Shown here: piece after piece, positions 12,301-26,757 of the stretch
How positions within the stretch are numbered: position 1 is the stretch's first letter
Layout: every line of letters starts with the position of its first letter
NCBI RefSeq assembly: GCF_964199755.1
Contig: NC_133896.1
Coordinates: 62,041,142-62,105,141 of the forward strand
Origin: Larus michahellis
Lineage: Eukaryota > Chordata > Aves > Charadriiformes > Laridae
Reading direction: 5' to 3'
Length of the DNA: 64,000 bases
Translations under genes and position numbers: made by a program
The notes under the pieces: model-generated
What the model was told of the DNA's origin: nothing
Seen by the model: the letters and a program-made list of their open reading frames with translations, nothing else
Databases searched by the model: none

Positions 12301-15300
12301 ATTCCCAACTGTGCCTAAGCAGTTAGAGCCCTGTCAGACTTAACACAGCTTTCTCTTACACATATTGCACAACTACGTAGAGGAGGGCCTTTGCGTATTT
12401 TGAGAACAGAACCAACATTACCCAAATTTTCATTTCTCCATCCTACGATCTGACAGTCAAGTTAATCTCAAAGGTGACTTACAGGACTTATGTTCATATA
12501 ATTATGCCCAAACATCCATCCCAAATAAAAATCCCTAGCTATATGTACCTATGTTGTGTGTGTATATATAAACATATATATCAATGGGCATTTAGACATG
12601 AAAAAAAGCACCACTAGGTTTCTAATGGTGGCCTCAGAATTTTATTTCAGCTTCCTTTGGCTGCATTTAGTTTCATTTCAATTAAGTCAGCTACACTAGT
12701 AATTTGTTTCGGTCTTTTCATATGTTCTGACACTATTTTCTCTTGTACCTAGAGGTTTCAATGGTTATTGGCAGCTCCTATCCTGCAATTCTTATTTACT
12801 ATTACTTATTACTTCTACAAAATATTTAAAATAGGAAATGCTGAAACATAAAATTATAAGAAAATTGGGCTAAATGAAATCTGAAAAGATTGTTTCATGC
12901 AGCCCCTATGCTAAGGCAAGATCGCCTATCACAGTATGACTCCTGGGTTTTTTTTTTCTAACCTCACCAAAACCACCTCCAGGGCTGAAGAATGTGTACC
13001 TTCCCTAGAGATGTATTGCATTGCTTCATTGCCCCCACACTCCCAAAATTTTTCCTAACAGCTAAATTGAATCTTCTGTGCTAACGTATCTGGTACCATA
13101 TTGGTAAATGCTGACTATTAAGTGGCAGATGTAATGGTTTCAGGGAAAATTTTCAGAGGAGCTATGAGAGAAAGTAATGCAATTTTTACTTTATCTCAGC
13201 ATTTATGAAATGAATTTTATATAATTTTTATAACTGAGAAAAGACCTGAAAACCCTCACGAAGATTATTTTTTCTGAAGTTTATATCATCATTGATGACA
13301 TTTAATGATGAGGTTGGAATAATCTCCATAAATTGTGTCACACAAGGAAATTAAAAAGCAACTCACAAGTTTGGGTTGTTTTTTGTTTGTTTTTTTTTTT
13401 TATATAAGAACCATCATCTGTTTTATTCCTGCAGGATTTTCAGTAGTTATTGTTATTACAGATGAGACCTTGATACTCCTAATAACACCAAAAGTTATTT
13501 TGGGCATCCATTCATTTAATACTTTTGTAAGAAAGAGCTATGCCAGATTACGAGTGGGATGTGATTTGATATGAGTTACTTATCAAGAACTGACATCGGT
13601 GTTTCTATTTCTATTGCTGAAAAAATTCTATACAAAGCCATAAAACATTCATGTCTAGCAAGAGGAAACAGATGAGGTGTACCTTACACACAGATACGTG
13701 ATGCAGTTACTGGAAAAGTGAAAAGCTGCTCTGTTGGCACTGCTAGTACACTGAACACTGAGTTGTCCTGGATAAAAGGCATACTAAAACTTTGTCTAGG
13801 TCCATCCAATGTCAAACATGAACCGATACTATTGAAGGCTGGTAGACAGAGAGACTAGGAGCTTTTGGGAGCACTGCAGAGAGACAACTTTAGCAAGTGT
13901 TGGGGGAGGGGAACATGGGATCAGAAAGGGTCGAAGCATGGGAGGATGACCAGAGAGGAGGGAAAAGGATGGAGGGAATGCTGTTAGGAATAATGTTAAC
14001 AGCACAGTGAGCTGGGCACGTTAGCCTAACGTTCCTTATAGAAATACTACAGACATGAGCTCATGGACAACACTGCAACGATCGCTTTATACTGAAAGGG
14101 TAATCTTTCCTTCCCATAGATATTCATGTCCCAAAGCTTCTGAAATAAATCTTTAGCAAAATTAGGGAGCATTATTTGCATCCTATCTTTCCTACATGCT
14201 GGAAATACATTAAAACCAAGGTCAATGGACAACAGTTTGTAATGGAGCTCTCAACTCACTACAAGCAGGAGTTGTCCATTAGCTGGCATTTCAACTCTGT
14301 TCCTAAAAAGGAAAACAGGGCAAGTATTCTGTCAATGTGAGTAAAACAATCTTTTAAAGCTAAAGCTTAAATTGCATAAAGAGCACGAAAGAAAAATTAG
14401 TAGCTCTTTTGTGGTCTAATTTATGCTCCTTATTTGCAGCAGCAACTCATTCTGATGATTAAATGTTCACTAACCTTTAAAAAATAAAGCTTTAACCAAA
14501 AGGATTTAAAGGGGTTTAGTGTTGAATTTTACGGACCTTGCCAAAGTGTAATCTGAAGTCTTACATTTTTGTTCCCATCCTCAGCATGCCATAGCTTGAA
14601 TCATAAAGCTAGCACTCAGCATCTTGGCTGTGGCTCAAGATCAACTGAAGTCACATGCAGGGTAAAGTGGTGAAGGTGACATTTCTTCTCCTACCTGGCT
14701 CAGGAAAAAAAAAAGTAATGATCTCTGCAGCAAGCTGTGAAGGAATTAAACTCATAAGTTTGTGGCAAAGAGTCTCTGGTTCCAGTTTTCCACATCTAAA
14801 TACTCTCTTTAATATGCAGAGTAAGAAAGTGCTAGGCAAGACTGGATGTAAATTCATCGCTGACCTGGGACATACAGTGCTGTGCTCTTTGATCATATGA
14901 TTGACAACTGGCAAGAGCCTGCATTGTTTCTCTGTTACCTCGTGAGTATATTTGCAAGGTATTAGGAACAGGACACGTGTCAGTACAGGGCAAGAGAGAA
15001 AAAGGTTGAAAAGCAAACAGGAATAAATACCCCCATCCAAAAGAGTGCTCCATGGCAACATTAAGCTGAAGAGAGGATCAAATGCAAATGCTGATTTTTA
15101 ATACTCCTCACTCTCGGTGCGAGGGAGGTGGGTCCAAATACAAACTTCCCAGTGTGCTCGTCCCTAAATGGAGAACACCAAGCAACACTGCTTTCTGGAA
15201 TTTGAAATGCTGATTTTGTGACTCCTAGGCCAGACTAGTCATAACAAGAGAATTAATTAACTGGGAGTATTCATATCATGATCAAAGCAGTATATGAAGC

Positions 15301-18300
15301 CTTTGCGTGCCTCTTTATGAAATACTCTGGTGAAATAGTTGTAACTCCTCCAGGATTGGGAAAGAATTTAAAACCTCCTGCAATGCCGCACCTACCAAAT
15401 AGCACCAAAGAAGAGATGCCCATGATGCAGAGACGCGGGCTGTCCTCACCAGCCACCACTGCCAGCCTTCCCTGCACCTTCCCCCAGGCATGTGGCACGG
15501 GACATCGCTGGAAACAAGAAACTGAAGCAGCCCAGCCCGGCAGTCCTTGCCGCACCTGTCATGAGAGTCGGTTGCAACATGAAGAGGCAGTCACAGCTGC
15601 TGACACAGAAAAAAAAAGTAAAAAAACAAACCTAAAAAATGCCTGTACCCGTGCACCTCTAAACAGCAGGGACTGACCCCACCAGGCTGCCCTGGGAGCC
15701 CTGATGGTGCTGCTGGGGACCCCAGCGTCCTTCCCTGCTCCCTTTTCTGCAGCTGCTACGTGGTGGCTCAGGGTGGGGGGGACTTTACCTTCACAGGCAG
15801 ATGCATGAAACACAAGAGGATTAAAAAATACCACCCCAGGTATTTTTTCCTGAAACATGCCCCAGGTGAATCTGGTGCCTACAAAACAATTAACTGGAGC
15901 AAACTCCCACTTCTATTTTAACTTCTAGTGTCTGAACAAAAGCCATTAGGAGGCATTTTGGGGTTCAGCTCACCTTGTCCCCAGCATGGTATCTCAGCAC
16001 TACTCAGAGCTTCAGGTCCACACGGTGGAACAGGAATTAAACTGGGTTTCCCAAAGGGACATGAAGTCACTCTGAACAATTTAACTATTTACCCATGGTG
16101 GAATCAGGAAATAAACACGAGAACACAAATTTTATTCAGATATTTTATCTACAAGATGATGTGAGTGTGTATGTAAAGTTTATAAATGTATGTGGTTCCT
16201 TTATATGTATTCATGAAGAATATCCCTTATATCCCGCATTTGAGTAAAATTATTTCCAACCAATACAAAGCAGCACTCTCTTCCACTTCTAGGCAAACAT
16301 CTAATTACACATCACTTTATTTCAAACTGCTCCACAAAGTTTTTATTCATCTGTTATCAAGTATTTCCACCAGTACAGTTGTAACAGTACAGTTACAAAA
16401 ATAAAGTTCAGTTGCTTAACTCTTTCCATTTTATAATACAAAGCCCCTCAAAACAATGAAAAGAAAGTAACAGCTCTGAGTACTACTAGAAGTTGTAATG
16501 AATTACGGTAAGCAAATTGCTGTGTATCTACAGCCACTCACACCTCTCACTACCTTGAAATGAAAAATAGATTCTGTCAAACAGGCATAAATCATACAAA
16601 TGTTTCAAAATAGACTCATTTTCAAAGGGCAGCATGATATGAAAAGTATTTTCATGAGATACAGTTCTGCTGAACCACTCACATCAACAATCGAACAGCA
16701 GCAATCATATATTGTATTAAATGTAGGAGTTCAAATAGCCCATGCCTTTCTCTCTTTCTGTTTCAATCTATACAGAAAATCTAAATATTTATTATTTTTG
16801 TGCCCATTTGCATATATGAACTTTTATGTGCATGTTTATGTTCTGCATTATGTAAGATAAACAATGCAAATATATAAACCCTTAAGCGCTAGACACTGAA
16901 TGATTGAGTTATGCACATACATATGCTTCTAGCTGTTCGGAAACCTACATGCAATAAATGGCACATTTGGTTGTGTAATCGTATAACTTGTGCATTTCTT
17001 CAGCTCCTGACCAGCTGGACTGCGTTTAGCCCACTCCGTGGGTGTCCTTTGTACAAGCCCGTGTCTAGAAGAACTTACATGTTTTACACGATACAAAAAT
17101 AAGACTTACAGGCTGAAATCCGTGTACAACTGGAGCTTAATCTACCTTCTCGGGAATTACTGCACTATTCCAGGCCTTTGAGTATCTTTGAACAGCTGTT
17201 GTTAAAAAAATAGCTACGACCCAGTAGTACAAGGTCCTTTGTTCATATCCAGCCCCAGTGCAGGTAGTTCACAGTCTTGGCAGACTGAGACTGTGAAATG
17301 AGGGCTCCTCTGCTTCCAAATGACTGCCGCCCAACTCTCAGGCTGAAAAAACAGCCATTTCTCTGACCCCAAACACACATCTGTACCTAGTTCCAGGCCT
17401 AAGAAACATAAGAAAGGGAGATTTTTTGCCACTGGAAAGTAATAAATATCAGCTTCCTCATGGGATATAGTGCTTCTTCCTTCCAATCTCGGAAGATCAT
17501 TAAATATGAGAGTTTAAGGTAGTTGTGAGTACTTTTAGAGGCGTGCATTTTTCAAGTGGGCTAGCTCTTAATTTTTCTTTCAGTTAAAATGAGTGGAGAG
17601 CTTTGCGTGGCAACACCTTTCACACCTACTGCTGGAGAGTCAGGTTGCATATGGGTACTTGACTTCCAGCCCAGCCCAGGGTGGTGGCAAAAGTCTTAAT
17701 CTCAACAAAAGGGAAGATTGATGTGGGTGCCCTGGAACACCTGCTGCTGAAGCTGAAGTGTTTGGGGCACTCTCCTGCCTACCCTGAAGTCGGTGTGAAC
17801 TGTCCTCTTGCCCTTCGCAGAAAGAGGATCAGGCCCTCGCTGAACAAGATTAATAGGAGGGAGCCTGCCATTGATTACGTGCTGCTGTCCTCACCACGCC
17901 AGAGGGCAAGTCAAGGGGTGAATTACAACCACCCAGGGACTCCAAAACACGAGAAGAAATCAAACCGATGGACACACACTGGAAATTAAAGCATGCTGTC
18001 TCTGAGAGAAAGCAAAAAGACTTATGTTTCCAGTCACTTGCAGCCTGCAACAGGCCAACTCCTACAAGAGCCGTTTCATTAAAACTTCGCTTTGCTTAGT
18101 CCAGACGAGGAAGTGCTCCCACTTATACCACTGACATTACTTGTGTAATGCTTATTCCAGAGTAAGAGTGGATTTGGCAGAGACCCACGAGGAATAAGAA
18201 TTCACACGAGGAGAGGGGAACACTGGTGTAACAAGTTTGGTTTAAATTCTGGGTTTAGCACATGATAAGAGAACTTCCCTCTGTAGACAGGAGCTACATC

Positions 18301-18479
18301 AGAGGTGACGCTTTTTTTTGCCAGAGTTCAGAGAGAGAATTAGATGTTTCCCTTGTGCCAAACAGTACTCTGAAGGACCAATTAGACACTATTTCCAGGT
18401 AATTCCATTTGAGACTGTGTTGCGTTACGCTTCCCAGGATGCGGTAGTGTCATTCATTTTTTTGGACTGAAAATTTTAA
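12301..18479. other. No gene recognised
   Basis: About 6 kb without a supported gene. Contains T- and A-rich runs (about 12950, 13380-13402, 14706-14715) and opposing 130-codon frames at 14651-15061 and 15278-15676 that lack family motifs. Confidence 0.55.
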
Positions 18480-19020
18480 CGACTTGCACCTTGGCTGCCA
18501 TTGTGTCTGTGAGCAGCAAGGGCAAGCTGCTCTGCAAGGGAAGGGGGGCAGGATGCTGAGCAGAACAAGGTGGACCAGGCAGAGACCTTGCTGACAAGGG
18601 CACTGTCCCACAGCACCCAACCGAGGTGAGCAGGGCAGAGTTGGTGGTGGTAACCAGGTCAGACACAGTCCAGTGATTGCCAGACAAATCCACAGCGATG
18701 AGGAAGGTCTGAGGTAATGTGACGAAGCCTGTCTGTGGGTCAGGGTGAGGGTCTGGATTAACAAGGTGCGTGGCCAGGCAGGGCATGGGTGCAGCACAGC
18801 TCAGGCGGAGTCCAAGTCATCCTAAATGCAGCTCCCAAGCAGAGGAGGGGGGAGCTCCTGCTGAGGCTTTTTTCAGCTTCTCGTCAAACAGCTCTTTCTT
18901 CACAACGTTTTCAAGGCCGGACAGCTGTTTATCGAACCTGGCCCTGAGCCCGGGCAGCCAAACCCACGGGAGAAGGGGACGTGCACTCAGGGCCCTGATG
19001 CTCTGCAGCCAACCAAGCAC
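18480..19020. repeat. Possible old dispersed repeat (unclassified)
   Basis: GC-richer than its surroundings. Its phrasing (GGTCTGGATTAACAAGGTGC, GTGGCCAGGCAGGGCATGG, GCAGCACAGCTCAGGCGGAG) resembles interspersed avian sequence I have met before, but I cannot name a family or find ends. Within it, minus-strand frame 19020-18817 reads RFDKQLSGLENVVKKELFDE, protein-like but unrecognised. Confidence 0.3.
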
Positions 19021-22000
19021 TTTCCATTCCTAGTGCGCTTTTCACAGGACACAGCATAACCTCACAGTGGCACCAAGTGAAAACTGCAGTTTTCCTGCTC
19101 TTGGTGAGATTCTCAGACCTTCCAAGGCCTTTTGAGATGTTTAAGCCTGATTCTCATCTGCGTTAAATACTGCAGACTGTTAAACTGGTAGAATGGACAA
19201 TTAAACTCTCTGGATTTTGTCCCAGCATGCCGAAATGCCATCTAAATCCTTTGCCTTAGCCTATGAAGACTGAGAGGCTCGGCAGACCTCAGAGGTCCAA
19301 AGTAATCCAGTTGCCGAAAACCAGCCAAGAGGAAACAGGGCAGCAGGAGCTGGGTGATTGCACAGACTTCCAGCGGCCAGGGAGAACCTGGCTGCTGCAT
19401 CTTTTTCCCTTCATCTCTGACTGCAAGTCCCTGACCCCTTGTAATGTGTGGGTTTGCCTCCATTATGAAGCACATTGCTATTTGTACAGAAGATGGTGTC
19501 TTCCTCACTGTTCTTCCTCACTATTCTCCAACAGTGCTTCTTTTCCAGCAACCTCAGCTCTCTTAGTCTTTGGCTTTTTTTTTTTTTTTTTTAGAGTGTT
19601 AGCCTCAACATTGCTGGATGCAGGCTGGAAACCTGAAATTAAGGAGCTTAAAAATTGGAATATAAATAAAATCATTCAAATATTAATATTTTTAAGCAAA
19701 TCTCATGATTTTTAAGCCATCACCTGGGCTTTCTGGATCTCTGCAAGACCAATGGGCTTAGACAGACCTGCAAAGATTTGTGTCTTCTTATTGTGATTGA
19801 ATTTTGCTCTAACGAGGCAGAAGAGTCAACCTAGACCCTCAGACTACTCCATGTTGCTAATACTCCGAATAGAATTGCTGAGTTTTCATTTCCTCTGAAA
19901 GAAAGTATTACATGGCTTCACCAGTGCTCTGCTTGGAGATAGAGTAATGATTAGCTACATTCCACTTTAAAGTGTCATTAATATTCCCCATATGTAATTA
20001 ATGCCTCTAATTCTACACAGAGATATCATGACAAACAACCACCTGTCTTTCTTTTTATTTCATTGTGGTTCTTGAACCCTTGGCTCAGGTTATGTGTCTC
20101 TGGAATGTCAAATAAGGAATTTACTTTTCCATCCATCAGTTTACACCCTGCATGCAGTTTGATGGCATCTTGCTAATACAGCCTGGTTGCACTGTAATTC
20201 ACCTTATAATCCATTGTATCAACACTGACTGTTCAATGTGCAACTTCCTAACAAGGTGGCCAGCGCCTCTTAGGCACCGTATTGCCTTGGGAGACTGGTA
20301 TTTTAAAATCTGTGCCCAAGACCGAGGCTGTCTGGCTTGAAGCTCCTGACTGTCATAATTAGATATAACTTCCTACACTGGAAAACGGCAAAATAAATAC
20401 TCTGCTCAGGCAAAAAGGTGCCCATCTGCTTCAGGACTGCCCTTCTGCTCTAGCGCATCCCACATTCCAAATCCCAGGTGTGCGATTGAGTAACAGGAAA
20501 AGCTCGTGGTGCCTCCAGGGCTGCCGCGTGTGTCAGCGGAGCACTCCTTTCTTCTCTTTTGGGCACTTGCAATGCATGGATAGGATTCTGCTAATTATTT
20601 CACTTATTTCTTTTGATGCCTCGGAAACAGCAGGAAGCTGGACCAGCACAAGGTGGGTCTGGCTGTTGGCTGCAGGGCAGGCTCAGGGAGCCGGTGTTCT
20701 CCTCCCAGCCCTGTCACTCGCCTGCCGTGAGTCCAAGAACATCTGATTGTGTTTCATGCGTGCTCTGCTCTACCGGCTGATACAATGGTATTTTTACAGA
20801 GTCCCTTGAAATATGCTGGTGAAGGTGATATAATAAAAGACATGGTAAGACAGCCATATTAGAAGATAGACATTGTGTTGCTAGTGGTGCACTTTGGTGT
20901 TAGAGGTCCACACTTCTTTTGAATAAACCAATGGTGAGTTCATAGGTACTGCTGCCAGTTTTTGGTCCAAAATACACCACATGAAACTCACAGCATGTCA
21001 GCAAGTAAGACAACTAGAAGTTGGATGAAATAAGGCCCTATAACAGTGGCAGATCTCAACAGAGGTCCTTACACAGGTAGATAGTAACTGCCTGTGAAGC
21101 GCCACTTGCAGGAGGCCAGTTGGTAACTCTCAGAGGCCTCTGCTGAACCTAAAAACCCAAAGAAAACAATGCATTTTGTCAAACGCCCTCTGCTGTCACT
21201 ATCAACAATGGATTTCCCTACGTAGATAACCGACTACTCAGTTTTCCAGGTCTTCTGTAATAAGTGTGAGGCCTTAATCATATTGTCTAACGAAATACTA
21301 CAGGAAATGTTTCAGTTTGAAATTCAGCATCTCTGTAAACCTGACCGAATGCAGAACTGAAAACCATTGTCCAAAAAAGATTTAAAATACAAATATTTTT
21401 TGTATAGTCTTAAACTCCCTCCAGTGAATCTGTCCATGCAGACAGCAGCAGGCACATGCAATGTCATCATCCTGAGCTTGTGCACAGATGTAGGAATCTG
21501 CTCCTGCAGTTTAGAGAGAGTCTGGGAGCTTGCCTTCAGCTTCATTGTAAAAGAAAGTTCGGAAACTATGAAAATTGCCAAGGTCAATGAAACCTAACTA
21601 GAAGAGAGCCTGAACACACAACTTGATCTCCAGTGTTACCCTGATACACCCGTGAGTGTTTGTGGTCACTCATCTATTTGGCAATTAGCTATGGTTGTTT
21701 AGAGGTTGCCAAGAATGCAGGGGCAGCTCTCATTAACTAAAAAAGAAGATTACACATTTTGTTTACATCTGGCACTCAGGATACTTTTCAGGAAAGAGTC
21801 CACGGGGCAGCTTCTTGCAAAAACCCCACCACTGTTTGTACTATTTTCCATCCTTTTTACACTCACTATGCAGTGTACTGGTGTTAAACCAGCACGTGCA
21901 GCTCCGTGATATGACAGGAGATCTCACCTTGTAAAAAGTAGGAATTGGCAACCCAACGCTCTCCATGAGAGAGCATCCATCTGCACTTGGGACAATGGGG

Positions 22001-22110
22001 CCATCTGACCCATCTGCCACCAGAAGACACGTCTAGTAAGCGTCTGACAAGGTGGAGGCATGTTCTTGATATCTGCTCAAAGTGCCACCAGAGGGAAAAG
22101 TTTCACTGGA

Positions 22111-22167
22111 ATCAAATGAAATGAAATGAAATGAAATGAAATCAAATCAAATCAAATCAAATCAAAC
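22111..22167. repeat. Compound pentanucleotide microsatellite, (AAATG)n then (AAATC)n
   Basis: About five AAATG units run straight into about five AAATC units, so one base of the unit changes midway through the array. Confidence 0.95.
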
Positions 22168-25100
22168 AGTTGCCCCACTGGAAGCTAAGAATCGCACTTG
22201 CTTTTGGTCTGCTGAACAGGATATATATACGTAAGTATGGCACAGGTTATATATAAGTATGGCATAGGCTGGGCAAAATGGAGTAGATAAAATACATTAC
22301 AAAAGTGCTCTGGTTCCGTCTCCTCCACAAAGCCTGTAAGGTTGTCAATGTAATCCCTGCATACAGGAATTCAGAAGTCTAAATCTGAAAGATCAGCTTT
22401 GTTTCTTCTTTGTGTGTCACCCTCAGCAGTGTTGGAAGCCACTGCAGCCATATTTATTTGGGAGAAGGCACTGAGCTACAGCTGTAAAACTGACTGTTGT
22501 CCAAGGTAGTTCACACAGAGTTGTGGATCTGCTGATGTAATGTACCTGCTTTAATTTGTGGCTTTCATACCATCATCTCAGTCACAACATTTTCTGTATC
22601 TGCCACAGCTGGAGCTCTCCTGGTAATAACTTCAAAAGGAAAGGTGTTGCTTCTGCCACATCTGCAGCAGCGCTGTGCACCAAGATGAAAAAAATTAAAC
22701 ATGGGGAAAAAAAAAGAAAAAGGATGTGTAGAGAGTAGATGACCAGGAGGCCTGCAAGCATCACAAATGCAGTGTGAAAAGCTGTCTGTTAGTGCCATCT
22801 TGTGGGCCCGGAGCCACCCCCATGCCCAAGAGGCAATGCTCTTCCCACCAAGGTGCAACCCCACCTCATGCCATCCTGGCTTGAAGCACAGGGACATTCC
22901 ATCAGAAGGCAACACCGGAGCTGCAGCAGATACACAAGGCTTGATGACCTGTAGTCACTTGAGCAAAGGAGACCTGTGTGCTGGGGAGAGGCACCAGCCC
23001 AGCACTCACCCGGGACTCTCTGATCTTGTCTGCCATGTCCGAACAGGGACCAGGCTGCAAAGTCAGGACAAGGGGTGAGCAAGGAGACTGCCCAGATGTC
23101 TAGCTACTCCTATGCAAGACGATTTCTGCCGTCCCTTCAGAGGCATACTTCACTCTGAAGGGCTTGTGCCCTCATTAAGTGCCTGAAGCATCATGAGGCA
23201 CAGTATTAGTTACATGCAGAACTTCAGTATGGGGCACCTTGATCAGACTGGGGTATCCTTTAAAGCAGGGTACTGAGAGTGGGAGCTGAGAGGAGCCCAA
23301 CTTCTTTCCCCACCCCTAGGCCCTGTCCCAGACTCTTCTGAGGCAAGATACAGCCTCTAAGTCAGAGGTGAGTATGAAATATAGGAAGATGGGTGGGCAG
23401 GCAGACTGCTTTCTGGCCCAATTTGGCTAATGGGGGTGAGGGGAAAGGAGACAGGAGAGCTACAGAGGCGAAGTCAGCAATGGCAGCAATGGGCCAGTTA
23501 CCAAGAGTTACACAGATGGCATAAAGCTGCTGTCTTGGAAGCCGCTTTTCATGTTTCCTCTGGGTGCTTGGCACCATCACACCTCCAAGCCTGTGCAGAT
23601 GGAAGGGAGGAGATGCAATGCAGTGGCTGAAGGTGGGAAGACAGCGATGGAGGGTTAGGTGCACAGGGGATTGCATTGGGAATCAAAATGCCTTACAAGC
23701 ACCCACCTCAGTTCTGTTTGGATCTCCACACATAGCCTGGAATTTTCCTACATGGAGTTACACGACAGGATCCTGCAAATACTGAGACTAGCAGTAGTCT
23801 GATTTCCTACATTTGGTCTTGTGTCTTGTGGTATGGCTATTAATTTACCATGACTTTATTGAAGTATTGCACAGCTCAGAAATGGATATGGTCTTGGGTT
23901 AAAGACGTTGAGAAACAATGAATCCACCACAACCCTTGGTGTGTTGTTTCGGTGGTTAAACACTTGCACAGTTAAAAACAGCTACAACTTATTTCAGACT
24001 TATTTCAGTAAGTCTAAGCCCGTGCTTCAGATATTTGGTAACCCTGTGCTTTTGCTTATGATTTAACCTGTCTTTGCTGGGTTGAAGCACGGCTAACAGT
24101 CAAGAATATTTTCTGTATGTAAGCCCAATATCAGTGCATTGCACAGTTAAATATCCTTCTGTACAGCCACAGAACTACAGTAGGAGTTTCTAAAATCTTT
24201 CCAGGTACATTTGATTGGAGGGAGCAGAAGGAAGGGGGCTACCTATTTTCAAGGGAATCTCTTTCTAATGGTATCAGTCCCCATGGTTACTCCAGCAGCT
24301 GAAATCTGTCTCTTCCTATCCACAAATATTACGATTCCCTCGTTTCTGCTCTGTCTGAATTTCCTTCAGTTCTTCTTACCCCTTATGCTCTTCTCTTTCA
24401 GCCCTATACTGTTGTCCCAGCTGAATCTATAACATTACACCTGGTTACGAGTTCTATAGGAAGTAAATGCTGATGTTTATTCCTAAGTTAAAAAGGTAGC
24501 ACAGAATCTGAATAAGTATTTATTTGCTTAGCAAGTAGATGAGGCTGAGGCAAGTGAATCTAAACATTTTAATAAAGTAAGCATTTCACACAAAGCAGAC
24601 TCTTAACCCAGTGTCTCTTACCAGCTTTGTAAATGACATAAAGTTAGTGTGCAACGGGTGACAGATACGGAGTAACTAAACTGTGCAGATTCTTGGCAAA
24701 TTTATGTACATTTTGACATTTGAAATGTTGTATTTACATTTCTGCTCACACAGTGAAGGCATCCCAACTGAAAGTTCTCAGTCCTTTGTAAGACTTAGAC
24801 TCCGACTGTGTTCAGTGCTACAGCAGGATCCAGATTCAGTTCCATAAATCCAGCAGCATTCTTGGGACTGTTTTGTAGTAATGTTTACATTTTACAAGAC
24901 ACTACACTCGAAATATTAACAACACAGTTATGACCTTCTTATTTTGGCAGATGTTTACTGACTTAAAATGTGGGTCTGTTTTTAGTGCTATATAACATGC
25001 TTCAGATTTCTAAGAGTCTACGTCACTTGTCTTACCAAAGTGCTAACTCAAAACCTTGAATTTTGCTTCAGGGAGTGTTGCATTGTGTCTATTACATAAA

Positions 25101-25217
25101 ATGATATCCCTGTACAAGTCAGCAGGATTTAGAGCAAGGGGTAACTGTCAAAGTCAGCAAATTTCATCAAACATATCAGGCTACCATTTATACCTCTCCA
25201 CAGAAATTAATTTTGTC

Positions 25218-25223
25218 TTTATT
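25218..25223 (-). terminator. Candidate SPIC polyadenylation signal
   Basis: A plain AATAAA on the minus strand, about 1.1 kb beyond the SPIC stop, is the nearest canonical hexamer I noticed. This is proximity only; such hexamers are common in AT-rich DNA and no cleavage site can be seen. Confidence 0.2.
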
Positions 25224-26329
25224 AATATCTGGACCTGCACTCACTTGAAGGAAAATGGAGGACTTGGAGTTGAATGCAGTTGAGTGGAAGTATTTTGGCA
25301 CAACTGACAATTCATATGATGATACAAGTTGATCAGGCAACAGAAGTATGAGAAAAAGTAGATTTATAGGTATCATCCTGGCGTAACGGGCAAGTACTCT
25401 CTTTTTACCTAAATTTAGTCCTTCTTCCCCATGAAGAGAGTATAAAATCACTGAGCCTTTCAGCTACTTTCCTATGTAGGGAAAGAGCTGGAGAAGTGCA
25501 ATTGTATTTATATGTATGTTATAACTCCAAAAGAGGTTATAAATAACAAAGCTATGTTTGTTAGGTGAGTACAGAACTTGTGGGTGAAAGTGCAGCTTCT
25601 CATATTAGTGGGAGAAGAACTGTAAATAACTTCATGAAAAGCATAATCCTTTACTAACCCTCTCATGGTATGGTCACTTGCCCAGTGAATCCACTGCCAG
25701 CAGTGAAATGTGCACCTGGCAATCCTAATACCATATGTCAGGATCTGTGCTAAGATATGTTAATTTAAGTGATCAAGGATTAACAACTTAGCCAACAGGT
25801 GCGCCTTCATGTGGACTCTATTGTTCAGCCAGGCATTCATTCAGAAAATGTCTCTTAATAAAGAACATTGATGAAAAAGCAGACAGTAGCTTCATGCAGT
25901 TGGCAAATCTCTTCTCTTTCTAGTTCACATGCACCCAATGGATAGAGAATGCACGCACTAAATTCTGATTGGAAAAGTTTGGGATATGCATAAAACTTCC
26001 AATGAGTATTATCAGGGTGGGGTCTTTGATGTCCACTAACAGACAAAAGTCTTGATCCTGATCTTGGATATACCAGCTTGAATCTGAAGTAATTCCTCTG
26101 ATTAATGTCATGGAGAATAGAACGTCCCCTACAGCTGCTGGTTTTCTTCAATAGTCAATGACCATTTATCATTAACTTCAAAGGAGCAAAACTAGGCCAA
26201 CATCATTTTTAAAACCCTCCTCTTCATGTGTTTGTATGGTACCTTAAAGGAAAAGCTATGTACAGAAAAGAGTTCCTGTGCTGGAAAGTATTACTAGCTG
26301 ACAAAGGCCTGTTTATGTGAAGGACGTGC

Positions 26330-26757
26330 CTAGCTGTTAGCATGCTGTAATGCATAACCATTGTTATACATGTAGTTGTTGTAACTGATCCAGTCATCTG
26401 CACACTGATATTCTTGGTTAGACTGAATGTACGGATGATAAACTGTTTCTTTTCCCAAGAAGTAAGATGGAGCAAGTCTCTGTAAAACAACAGCACTGAA
26501 CTGGTATGTCAGCTTCCTTCGAATTTTAATGATTTCACCCGTTCTTCCATAATTCCTCAATGCTCTGGCCATTTTCTGATATGTCATGATCTTGCGGTTT
26601 CCCTTTCTTTCTCCCCACAGCTCTGCAAGTTTCTCCTTGTTTTTGGAGACAAACTGAAAGACACCATTGGGCTTATCCACCCATTGGATGCAGTTTGCCA
26701 TAGCTGGATCATACAGAGACTCGTGGAGGTACTCAAACAGTCGAAGTTTTTTTCTAC
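26330..26757 (-). CDS. SPIC: SPIC coding exon 4 (ETS DNA-binding domain and C-terminus)
   Basis: The last coding exon has its acceptor at CTTCATAG before 26757 and TAG stop at 26332-26330. It encodes residues 111-251. The winged-helix ETS domain runs from [10 protein letters not shown] to RRKLTYQF. Hallmarks present are LHESLYDP (helix 1), [17 protein letters not shown] (strands 1-2), [12 protein letters not shown] (helix 2), [13 protein letters not shown] (recognition helix 3) and the GRTGEIIKI wing. The tail ([10 protein letters not shown], then a Tyr/Asn-rich end) follows the mammalian SPIC pattern. No frameshift or missing key residue is seen, so the domain should be functional. Confidence 0.96.

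Larger units (their letters stand above)
19021..26329. other. Intergenic region 3' of SPIC; no second gene recognised
   Basis: Holds an about 19-base T run (about 19576-19594) and the pentanucleotide array at 22111-22167. The right-hand about 1 kb probably includes the SPIC 3' UTR. No exon of MYBPC1, the gene that follows SPIC in mammals, was recognised. Confidence 0.5.
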
